From UBA4582 sp047630175 (GTDB taxonomy: Bacteria > Pseudomonadota > Gammaproteobacteria > Pseudomonadales > Azotimanducaceae), in NCBI GenBank assembly GCA_047630175.1, contig JBLHVI010000014.1, positions 4,466 through 68,465 of the forward strand: a DNA stretch of 64,000 bases. Direction: 5' to 3'. A model generated the notes under the pieces. The model saw only the letters and a program-made list of their open reading frames with translations, was not told the DNA's origin and made no database searches. Both the position numbers and the translations under genes were made by a program. The stretch's first letter is position 1. The number at the start of each line of letters is the position of its first letter. This document shows positions 51,661-59,844 of the stretch, piece after piece.

Positions 51661-52611
51661 TTACGCCAGACCAAGCAACTGCAACACAAACAGTCCAAGG
51701 CTCGCGGTGAACAACGACACCAACGTCGTTGTCATGATCAAGTTCGCTGCCAACGCCTGATTGCCGCCCATCGACTTCACCATAATAAAGCTCGCAGTCG
51801 CCGTTGGGCTCATGAACAGCAAGAACAGCACACCCAGCTCCATTTGCCTGTAGCCTTGCAACCACGCCAGCCAAGTAACCAGCACGGGTAGGGCAGCAGT
51901 CTTGAGAAACAGGCACAGCAAAGTGACTAGCGATGAATGCCGCAGCGCCTTAAGGTTCATGCTGGCGCCTGTCCCCAACAGTGCAAGTGGTAGCGCCAGG
52001 CCCCCGAGATAAGTACCCGTGCTGAGCAGAAACCCAGGCAGACGGACTTGCCATGCATTGAAAACCAACGCCAAAACAATAGCTAGAATCAGCGGGTTCG
52101 TCGCAATATCCTTTAAAACCCCTCCCCAGGAAATCACTCGATGGGGGTTGTAGTAAGCCAACACCACAACACTCAAAATATTGTAGAGGATCGTTAGCGT
52201 TGCTATCAGCAAGGATGCCAGCGCCAGACCTTGTAAGCCATAAGCGTTTGCACATAATGCCAGCCCAACAACACCGAGATTGCTGCGAAAGCTCGCCTGC
52301 ACAAAAACCCCACGATCGTCACGAGGCTGCACCAACCAAATGGCTACCAGCCAACTAATGAAAAACGTCAGCACCGCAGCTAAGGCGCTAAATAGTAGAA
52401 TGCTCGGCGCCAGCGTCTGCGCCATGTCGATGCCACTCACGGTGGTAAACAACAATACCGGTAGGCACAGAGAAAACACCAGGCGAGACGATGTGGTCAC
52501 AAAGTCATCATCGATAAAACCCAGCCGCATCAAGGCCATGCCCAGCAACACCAAAATAAAAATAGGTCCAGTGACGGTAAAGGTATCAGCAAGCAGGCTC
52601 AGGTATAACAC
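51661..52611 (-). CDS. AEC-family (auxin efflux carrier-like) transporter
   Basis: The ~316-residue product is a ten-helix inner-membrane protein: FTVTGPIFILVLLGMALMRL at the first helix, FSLCLPVLLFTTVSG in the next, and LGVLFLLFMSPTATASFIMV with the conserved helix break near the end. Bacterial AEC members export or import small organic acids. The substrate is not known. The frame begins at a TTG (52641); a GTG at 52611 with GGAAA upstream gives a more usual N terminus. It is divergent from the alkylsulfatase gene with about 140 bp between. Confidence 0.87.
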   Translation of the reverse strand: MLYLSLLADTFTVTGPIFILVLLGMALMRLGFIDDDFVTTSSRLVFSLCLPVLLFTTVSGIDMAQTLAPSILLFSALAAVLTFFISWLVAIWLVQPRDDRGVFVQASFRSNLGVVGLALCANAYGLQGLALASLLIATLTILYNILSVVVLAYYNPHRVISWGGVLKDIATNPLILAIVLALVFNAWQVRLPGFLLSTGTYLGGLALPLALLGTGASMNLKALRHSSLVTLLCLFLKTAALPVLVTWLAWLQGYRQMELGVLFLLFMSPTATASFIMVKSMGGNQALAANLIMTTTLVSLFTASLGLFVLQLLGLA

Positions 52612-52749
52612 GTATTCAGGCTTTCCAACGCAGACAGACAATGTGCCACGGTAGCACTACGCCGCCGAAACGTCTCCTCAGCTAGGTACTTGCTTGCCCG
52701 TCAGAACTCGCTATGCTGGTGCGACTAATAACAATGAGAAGTCGTCATA

Positions 52750-54684
52750 ATGACCTACACACCCTTGCCTCATGACCAGCAGCAAGCCAAAGCTGCCAGC
52801 GACCACACCCGGCAACGCAATGACGCAGTCTTTGAACAACTAGACTTTGATGACAGACAAAGCTTTGCTGACGCCAGTCGCGGCTTTATCAAAACGCTAA
52901 GCCCCATGACAATCCAACACTCGCGCGCAAGCCGCCCCGTCTATGACCTTGAGCACACGAAGTTTCTCGATGATGCTGCGCCTGACACGGTCAACCCCTC
53001 CTTGTGGCGCATGGCGCAACTCAACGCCCAACATCATGGGTTGTTTAAGGTCGTCGATGGCATCTATCAAATTCGCTCGTTTGATATCGCTAATATGACA
53101 CTGATTCGTGGCGAGACCGGCTGGATTATTATTGACCCGCTAACATCGTCTGAGTCATCCGGTGCAGGCCTTAAACTCGCCAATGAGCAGCTAGGCGAGC
53201 GACCCGTAGTGGCCGTCATTCATACCCACAGTCATGCCGATCACTACGCAGGCGTGCTGGGCGTCGTTGATCAAAGCGACGTGGAATCTGGCAAAGTGCA
53301 AGTTATCGCGCCCATGGACTATGTCAAAGAATGCTTGGCCGAGAATGTTTTGGTCGGCAATGTCATGGGCCGGCGCGCCACCTACATGTATGGTAACTTG
53401 CTAAAACCGTCCCCCACGGCCTTCGTCACCACCGGTCTGGGTGCAGCGCTTTCTATGGGCACCACGGGATTTGTGATTCCCAACGACACAATTAGCGAAA
53501 CTGGCGAGACCCGCACCATCGACGGTATTGATATTGTTTTCCAAATGACAATGGGTACCGAGGCCCCGGCGGAGATGGTGTTTTATTTTCCGCAGTTCAA
53601 AGCCCTATGCATGTCAGAGATCACATCTCATCACCTGCACAACGTCTATACGCCTCGCGGAGCCCAAGTGCGTGATGCCTTAGCCTGGGCGGCTCAGATC
53701 AACGAATCTATCGACCTGTTTGGTGCCGACCTAGAAGTCCAATTTGCCAGCCATCACTGGCCCACGTGGGGTCGCGAGGCCGCCATTGACTATCTCAAGA
53801 AGCAACGCGACCTCTATAAATTCATCCATGATCAGACGTTGCGGCTAGCCAATCACGGTTATACCAAAGAAGAGATTGCCGAGCAGGTTACACTCCCAGA
53901 TGCTCTCGGCAAGGAATTTTACAACCGTGGATACTACGGCACAGTGCATCACAACACGCGTGCTGTGTACGTAAAGTATCTTGGATTTTTTGATGGCAAT
54001 CCTGCTCATCTATATCCTCTACCACCGGTAGAAGTAGGTCAGCGTTACGTAGACTTTATGGGCGGTGCTGATGCCGTGGTGACCCGCGCCCGCACTTGCT
54101 TTGAGGCAGGAGACTATCGTTGGGTAGCCGAAGTACTCAACCATGTGGTGATGGCTGAGCCTGAACATGCAGAGGGTCGTGCATTGCTGGCAGATACGTT
54201 AGAACAGCTGGGCTATCAGTCAGAATCAGGCCCTTGGAGGAATTTTTTCCTCTGCGGTGCCATGGAATTACGCGAGGGACTACCCAAAGGAGCCCACTTT
54301 ACGGCCACCGAAAGCATGGCCCGCGCCATGCCCCTAGAAAATTTATTTCAGACCCTTGCCGTTCGCCTCAACAGCGATAAGGTTGATGGCCAAGTACTGC
54401 ATATCAATCTCAATTTCACCGACACGCCAAACACATTACTCAGTATCGAAAACTCCGTGCTTCATGGTTTCGTTGATCGGCAGCATCCTGACCCCACCGC
54501 CAGCCTGACCATTACAAGCCTCGATTTTAAACGCTTAATGCTCGGCCTGGTGGATGCACCTCAATTGATCCAGTCAGGCGCGCTACAGATCAACGGCGAT
54601 GCGAGCGCACTGGCTCAGTTAGGCGGCCTATTCGATGTCTTTGAACGGCGTTTCCCCATTGTCACACCTAGGCCGGCATGGTAG
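52750..54684 (+). CDS. Alkyl/aryl-sulfatase of the SdsA1/BDS1 type
   Basis: This zinc-dependent hydrolase of the metallo-beta-lactamase fold releases sulfate from alkyl sulfates such as dodecyl sulfate. The 644-residue product has the metal motif HTHSHADHYAG (158-168), EMVFYFPQFKALCMSEIT and ASHHWPTWGREAAIDYLKKQ with further ligands, a helical dimerisation domain (~410-520) and an SCP2-like C-terminal domain (~530-644). Pseudomonas SdsA1 is secreted; no signal peptide is seen here, so this form is probably cytoplasmic, as in the YjcS-like group without a leader. Confidence 0.92.
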   Translation: MTYTPLPHDQQQAKAASDHTRQRNDAVFEQLDFDDRQSFADASRGFIKTLSPMTIQHSRASRPVYDLEHTKFLDDAAPDTVNPSLWRMAQLNAQHHGLFKVVDGIYQIRSFDIANMTLIRGETGWIIIDPLTSSESSGAGLKLANEQLGERPVVAVIHTHSHADHYAGVLGVVDQSDVESGKVQVIAPMDYVKECLAENVLVGNVMGRRATYMYGNLLKPSPTAFVTTGLGAALSMGTTGFVIPNDTISETGETRTIDGIDIVFQMTMGTEAPAEMVFYFPQFKALCMSEITSHHLHNVYTPRGAQVRDALAWAAQINESIDLFGADLEVQFASHHWPTWGREAAIDYLKKQRDLYKFIHDQTLRLANHGYTKEEIAEQVTLPDALGKEFYNRGYYGTVHHNTRAVYVKYLGFFDGNPAHLYPLPPVEVGQRYVDFMGGADAVVTRARTCFEAGDYRWVAEVLNHVVMAEPEHAEGRALLADTLEQLGYQSESGPWRNFFLCGAMELREGLPKGAHFTATESMARAMPLENLFQTLAVRLNSDKVDGQVLHINLNFTDTPNTLLSIENSVLHGFVDRQHPDPTASLTITSLDFKRLMLGLVDAPQLIQSGALQINGDASALAQLGGLFDVFERRFPIVTPRPAW

Positions 54685-54718
54685 TGAAGAATGGTAGTGG
54701 AGAATAGTAGTGAAGAAC
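54680..54718. repeat. 13-bp tandem repeat at the end of the sulfatase gene
   Basis: GGTAGTGAAGAAT, GGTAGTGGAGAAT and AGTAGTGAAGAAC stand in tandem. The first unit includes the TAG stop codon of the sulfatase. Confidence 0.88.
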
Positions 54719-54788
54719 GGTCGCCGCGCATGATAGTTGAGCGCGGTAGCTGAGCATCAACGTCGAGTTGATTGCCACTGCCGCCCAG

Positions 54789-56186
54789 TTAACAGCCGGC
54801 GATATCCAACATCGCATCGACGCTAACGAACTTGACCCGGGGGCGTTGCTGAGCTTCTCCTAGGGCTATTTCGGCGGCGTCAATTTTCAACCAATCCTCG
54901 TAAGTCACAAAGCGTGGCTGCCGCGTTTTGATTAACGTCTCAATGGCGGCAATACTCGGCTCTGAAGGATTGAAGTGCTGACCCGTTTGCAAATCCTCAA
55001 CCATACAGCCAACGGTTTCTTGGGCGCAGGTTTTGTTAGTGCCGATTACGCCCGTAGGACCGCGCTTAATCCAGCCCGCTGTGTAAAGCCCCGGTAATGC
55101 TTGCCCGTCGGCACTGACTACCCGCCCATGCTCATGACTAATGGTGCCGCTGCGTGCATCAAACGGAATACCCTCAACAGGCATTCCCTGGTACCCGACA
55201 GAGCGAAACACTAAACCAACAGGCAATACTTCCTCAACACCGGTTGCCCGAGGTCGAATAGCGCCGTCCCCGGCGTCATAGATCTCATTGCGCATTAACT
55301 TGATGGCCGTCACCTTGCCCGACGCGCCCAGGATTTCGGTAGGCGAGACCAGGAACCTCAAGGTTAATAATTTATTTTTGATCCGCTGCGGCCGTTGACT
55401 GTACTCGGTGATAAAGCCGACATTCTTCTCAACATTTTTATCAGGGTGCGCCGCCATAGCCGCCTGACTCAGCGCATCGACACGGGCGTCGTCCGCGCTG
55501 ATAACGATATCTGCCTGCGCTAACTCACCCAGCTCTTTAATCTCCGGTGGCGTAAACGCAGCCTGCGCCGGTCCGCGACGACCCAGCAAATATACTTGCT
55601 TGACGCGGCTGTGCTGCAGCGTCTGCAGCGCATGGTCGGCAATATCAGTGATTTGCAGCTCTTCCACCGACTTGCACAAAATGCGCGCCACATCCATCGC
55701 AACGTTACCCACACCTACAATCGCGACACGCTCTTGGGTTAAATCAAACTGGTGATGTGCATAATCTGGATGACCGTTGTACCAGGCAACGAAGTCTGTC
55801 GCCGAGTAGCTGCCGGCAAGGTCTTCGCCAGCAATACCTAAGTCTCGATCTGTGGACGCGCCGTTCGTAAAAATGATCTGATGATAATGAGCCTGCAGAT
55901 CAGCCAAAAAGATATGCTTGCCGTATTCCACATTGCCGAAAAAGCGTACATTTGGCTGCTCTAAACTTTTAGCATAGGCACGCGTTACAGACTTGTCTTT
56001 TTGATGATCTGGGGCAACGCCAGCGCGAACAAGGCCGTAGGGTGTCGGCAAGCGGTCAAACAGATCCAGCTCGACGCTGAGCTCCTTATGCTTAAGAAAA
56101 TTGCTGATAGTGTAAAGACCGGAAGGACCTGCGCCAATAATGGCGACACGCAGGGGGTGTTCGATACTGCCAAGCTTGACCATCAA
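54789..56186 (-). CDS. FAD-dependent ferredoxin/adrenodoxin-type NADP reductase
   Basis: The 465-residue product belongs to the adrenodoxin reductase/FprA family that moves electrons between NADPH and a ferredoxin. It shows the FAD loop VAIIGAGPSGLYTISNFL, DRLPTPYGLVRAGVAPDHQ, the NADP loop VAIVGVGNVAMDVARIL, YLLGRRGPAQAAFTPPEIKE and the C-terminal GWIKRGPTGVIGTNKTCAQE. No ferredoxin or P450 gene is nearby, so its partner is unknown. Met2 (56183) is an equally good start. Confidence 0.92.
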   Translation of the reverse strand: MMVKLGSIEHPLRVAIIGAGPSGLYTISNFLKHKELSVELDLFDRLPTPYGLVRAGVAPDHQKDKSVTRAYAKSLEQPNVRFFGNVEYGKHIFLADLQAHYHQIIFTNGASTDRDLGIAGEDLAGSYSATDFVAWYNGHPDYAHHQFDLTQERVAIVGVGNVAMDVARILCKSVEELQITDIADHALQTLQHSRVKQVYLLGRRGPAQAAFTPPEIKELGELAQADIVISADDARVDALSQAAMAAHPDKNVEKNVGFITEYSQRPQRIKNKLLTLRFLVSPTEILGASGKVTAIKLMRNEIYDAGDGAIRPRATGVEEVLPVGLVFRSVGYQGMPVEGIPFDARSGTISHEHGRVVSADGQALPGLYTAGWIKRGPTGVIGTNKTCAQETVGCMVEDLQTGQHFNPSEPSIAAIETLIKTRQPRFVTYEDWLKIDAAEIALGEAQQRPRVKFVSVDAMLDIAGC

Positions 56187-56351
56187 CAGACTCCTGATTT
56201 GACCAATCTTGAGACTAGCAGATTAGACCTCGACTTTACCACTAACACCCAAGAGACACGACCGACAAGTTGCGCCTCGCTCAGATGCGATAAATGACGC
56301 ATACTAGCCGCTCAAAGCCAACCGCTGGCAGTCAAACAAAGCGAGTGAACC

Positions 56352-59249
56352 TTGAATGACACTATAGCGGGCAACCGGTTGCAACAGGCCTTAGGTATAA
56401 GGCCTGAAGAGACACCGCTGGTTGCCCTACTCTTTGGCAACATGTTCATGTCAGGTATCGCAATTGGCCTGATCCGAGTCTGTGCCTTTACGTTATTCCT
56501 CGCGAATTTCGGTTCGGAACAATTAGCCTTAGTGGCAATCTTACTTGCCCTCACCGGCATCCCCGTGACACTCGCGATCGACAAGTTAACTCACGGGTTC
56601 TCTGTCGGCGCTTACTTGTTTACGATTCTCGGTACCATACTCACTGGGCTTCTGTTGTTTTCCACCATTCTTAATATTAGTGACAACCGATTACTAATTT
56701 TCGGTTTGCCGTTGTTTTTTGAAATTGTCTATATGTTATTCAGCTTGCAGTTTATCGCCCTGCTGACGCGTCTACTGAACGTTCGCCAGACAAAACGCTT
56801 GTCCGGCATTACCCGTTCAGGCGAATTCCTAGCTGAACTCGTCGGGGGACTTTCGGTAGCATTTTTGCTGAATTATATGGAAGTCAAAGACCTGTTGTTG
56901 GTCGCTGCCGTGGCCCTGTTGGGCGTGTTCGTCATTGTCCAGTTAACGCTGATCCGCTTCAAAAACCAGTTAGTCCTGACATCTACTGATCTGCTGCATG
57001 ACGAAATCGACAGCCGCCTACTCGGTCTGCTACGGATACCCTACGTGCGCTTGATCGGCGTGAGTTATGTCGCCTATATTTTCGCGTATTTCTTTCTCGA
57101 TGTGGCGTTCTACAAATATGCCGCCGTACAATTCCCCAGCGAACAAGATCTCGCGGCTTTTATTGGTCAGTTTTTCGCCGTTATAGGCCTTATCACGCTG
57201 CTCACCATGGTATTTCTGTTCGCGCCATTTCTACGCCGCTTTGGCATTTTGGCTGGCGTTATCGCTTTTCCTATTGTTGTTGGTATCGGTTCTACCGCCG
57301 TCAGTGTGATGGAAATCAGCGGCGTTACCATGGCGGCAATTTTTGCCGTAATGGTGATCACCAACGGCATGCGTTTTGTCCTACAATCGGCAATCTGGCG
57401 ACCTAGTGTCGCGATCTTGTTTCAGGTGCTCCCCGACCGCCAACGTATTCAAGGAACCGCCCTGATAGAGGGCATTATTGATCCATTATCAGGCGGACTC
57501 GCTGGACTCTGCCTATATATTGTCTCCAACTATCTACAATGGGAACCAAAGTATTTTCTACTTATCCTTAGCGCACTCATGATCGCTTGGATTTGTCTGG
57601 GCGTGTTGATCCGCCGTATGTACCTGTCCAACCTAGTGGTAAGTATCCAGAAACGTAAGCTTGGTCAGATCTCATTGCAAGAACTCGACAACGCGAGCCT
57701 CGACTTGATCAAACAGGGACTGCGCAGCGACTACCCCTCAGAAGTCTTTTATTGCCTGGATCTACTGGAAGGGATAGAGCATCCTGAATTTACCGAGCTC
57801 GTCAAAGACGTCCTGCTGCATGAAAATCAGCAGATTCGCCTGAATACGCTCCAGCGTATAGCGCGTCTTGAAATATTGCCGCTCACCCAGCACGTCCTTG
57901 AACGCATCAATAACGAGGCAGACCCCCACGTCCGCGGTCAGGCTTTAATGACATACGCAGATCTGGGGCCGGATGACGTCATCGGCCGCTTGGTGCCGTT
58001 CCTCGACGACGAACAGCGAGACCTGCGCAAAGGCGCATTAGTAGGCATACTGAGTTTTAGCCCGAAGCAAAACGAGGCACTAGACTATTTACTCGCCTTG
58101 GTGCGCAGCGCTAACGTTGATGATCGAATAATTGCTGCTGATGTAATGGGCGAAACCGAGAGTGACGCCTTCTCCGGGTTTCTGGTTGAGCTTCTCGACG
58201 ACCAAGATGCCACCGTGGTTCAGCATGCGGTAAATGCGGCCGGCCTTATTCAGGATGTTCGCTTGATCAATCCGTTGATCTCCAAAATATCACAGCCAGG
58301 CCTGCAAGGGCCCACCAGCCATGCGTTGCGACACTACGGCGACAGAGCACTGTATGATCTTGATCTCGGCATATCATCCCCGGCTGTTGAGCGCCAAGAG
58401 CGCCTCTACATGCTCGACATCGTTGCTGAAATCGGCGGCGCTGAGGCGATAGAAGTTTTAATGCGTCACTTGACCACGCAGGACCCTGCGGTTAAGCATC
58501 AGATTTACCTCGGCCTTGCGCATCTGCACTACCAAGCTGAGCCTGACGATAAGTATATATTCGTCAATTTACTCGACCAAGAGGTCCGGTTGATCACCTT
58601 ATTGCTGGCATCAATGAAGGACCTGTACCCCGATAAGCGCTATGAACTGGTGCATTCAGCCCTCGGTAGTGAGCTTGATCTGCGGCGTGACAATATGCTG
58701 CTGCTCATTTCCTTCTTGTTTCCGTCGATTGTCATGCTCGACACACGCGCCAACATCGACTCGCGAATATCAGAACTACGGGTTTTTGCGCTTGAGGTGC
58801 TGGAAAATCTGCTTACTGCTGAAATCAAACAAGTGGTGCTACCCATTCTCGACGAAATAAGTATTGAAGAACGCTTACAGGTGCTAACCGAGCGCTTTCC
58901 ACACCCGCCTATGGCTGCCGATGAGCGCTTTAACAACCTAATGGAAGAACATCTTGATGCCGCCTTTTACTGGACTCGCGCAGCCATGCTTTATCAAGTG
59001 GGCCAACAGAAAAGCCAGCAACATTTAGCGCGGCTGCATGAAGCCGTCGACAACCCTGAAATAATCATTCGTGAGACCGCACTGTGGAGCCTGCATCAGC
59101 TCAACCCACCAGAATTACGACGCACCCTTGTATCCCATCAAGATGACCCGAGCACCAGCGTCAAAAATGTTGTGAACGAGTTGCTTCTCGACCTCCAAGC
59201 CCGTTCAGATGCTGACCCAGACACACAAACAGACACGCTGGCGTCGTGA
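56352..59249 (+). CDS. Multi-pass transporter fused to a HEAT-repeat cytoplasmic domain
   Basis: The 965-residue product has an N-terminal polytopic membrane part (~12 helices, residues ~20-430: LVALLFGNMFMSGIAIGLIR onward, then FGLPLFFEIVYMLFSLQFIA and VRLIGVSYVAYIFAYFFLDV) of the MFS / ATP:ADP-antiporter-like type, followed by a long HEAT-like helical repeat region (~470-930: QIRLNTLQRIARLEI; DPHVRGQALMTYADLGPDDV; DQDATVVQHAVNAAGL). Comparable fusions are annotated as NTP/NDP exchange or MFS transporters with HEAT repeats. Substrate unknown. The start is TTG with no strong ribosome-binding site. A cNMP-binding protein gene follows 68 bp later. Confidence 0.78.
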   Translation: MNDTIAGNRLQQALGIRPEETPLVALLFGNMFMSGIAIGLIRVCAFTLFLANFGSEQLALVAILLALTGIPVTLAIDKLTHGFSVGAYLFTILGTILTGLLLFSTILNISDNRLLIFGLPLFFEIVYMLFSLQFIALLTRLLNVRQTKRLSGITRSGEFLAELVGGLSVAFLLNYMEVKDLLLVAAVALLGVFVIVQLTLIRFKNQLVLTSTDLLHDEIDSRLLGLLRIPYVRLIGVSYVAYIFAYFFLDVAFYKYAAVQFPSEQDLAAFIGQFFAVIGLITLLTMVFLFAPFLRRFGILAGVIAFPIVVGIGSTAVSVMEISGVTMAAIFAVMVITNGMRFVLQSAIWRPSVAILFQVLPDRQRIQGTALIEGIIDPLSGGLAGLCLYIVSNYLQWEPKYFLLILSALMIAWICLGVLIRRMYLSNLVVSIQKRKLGQISLQELDNASLDLIKQGLRSDYPSEVFYCLDLLEGIEHPEFTELVKDVLLHENQQIRLNTLQRIARLEILPLTQHVLERINNEADPHVRGQALMTYADLGPDDVIGRLVPFLDDEQRDLRKGALVGILSFSPKQNEALDYLLALVRSANVDDRIIAADVMGETESDAFSGFLVELLDDQDATVVQHAVNAAGLIQDVRLINPLISKISQPGLQGPTSHALRHYGDRALYDLDLGISSPAVERQERLYMLDIVAEIGGAEAIEVLMRHLTTQDPAVKHQIYLGLAHLHYQAEPDDKYIFVNLLDQEVRLITLLLASMKDLYPDKRYELVHSALGSELDLRRDNMLLLISFLFPSIVMLDTRANIDSRISELRVFALEVLENLLTAEIKQVVLPILDEISIEERLQVLTERFPHPPMAADERFNNLMEEHLDAAFYWTRAAMLYQVGQQKSQQHLARLHEAVDNPEIIIRETALWSLHQLNPPELRRTLVSHQDDPSTSVKNVVNELLLDLQARSDADPDTQTDTLAS

Positions 59250-59317
59250 CAATAGAATTACCTGCCAGCGACACGAGTCTGGCATAATGCTATCTAAACT
59301 CGTATCTGAGCGGCTAT

Positions 59318-59755
59318 ATGCTACTGACCATTGAGAAGGTACTGATCCTCAAATCTGTGAAGATTTTTTCATCAGTGCCCGAGGCGCAACTGGTAGACAT
59401 GGCTACTGTTGTCGAGACCGTCGGCTACGACGCGGGTGAGGTTATCATCCGACAAGGTGAACTCGGCACCTCTATGTATATTGTTGCATCCGGTAAGGTT
59501 CGCTTTTTTGATGGTGACAAGAAACTCGGCGTCGTCGGCGGACGGACGGTCTTCGGCGAACTCTCTGCGCTGGACCCAGAGCCTCGATCGGTGTCCGTCG
59601 CCGCCGTAGAAGACTGCACACTGCTGCGCCTCAACGGCGAATCTTTGTACGAACTTATGGCGGGCAACAAGGAAGTTACTCGCGGTATCGTTCAGGTGCT
59701 ATGCGAGTATGCACGCAGTAACTTGGCCTTGGCGATCCAAAACCAACATGACTAG
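59318..59755 (+). CDS. Cyclic-nucleotide-binding (Crp/Fnr-type) single-domain protein
   Basis: The 145-residue product is a free-standing cNMP-binding beta-barrel: VKIFSSVPEAQLVDMATVVE, GEVIIRQGELGTSMYIVASG, the phosphate-binding cassette FGELSALDPEPRSVSVAAVE with its Arg, and a C-terminal helix. No helix-turn-helix follows, so it is not a Crp-like transcription factor. The 68-bp spacing after the HEAT-repeat transporter gene points to a shared transcript. It may be a regulatory subunit for that membrane protein; this is inferred from adjacency. Confidence 0.85.
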   Translation: MLLTIEKVLILKSVKIFSSVPEAQLVDMATVVETVGYDAGEVIIRQGELGTSMYIVASGKVRFFDGDKKLGVVGGRTVFGELSALDPEPRSVSVAAVEDCTLLRLNGESLYELMAGNKEVTRGIVQVLCEYARSNLALAIQNQHD

Positions 59756-59844
59756 AACACTGCAAACGCAGATCCTTTGAAACTGATCGTTTAGAACCGA
59801 ATATTTAAACCGACCGCCTGAAAAGACTCTTAAAAAGGTTACTC

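Noticed and set aside
51494..51916. 140-codon minus-strand ORF overlapping the AEC gene end
   Set aside because: Wrong frame relative to the clear AEC transporter; Cys/Gly/Ala-rich shadow product.
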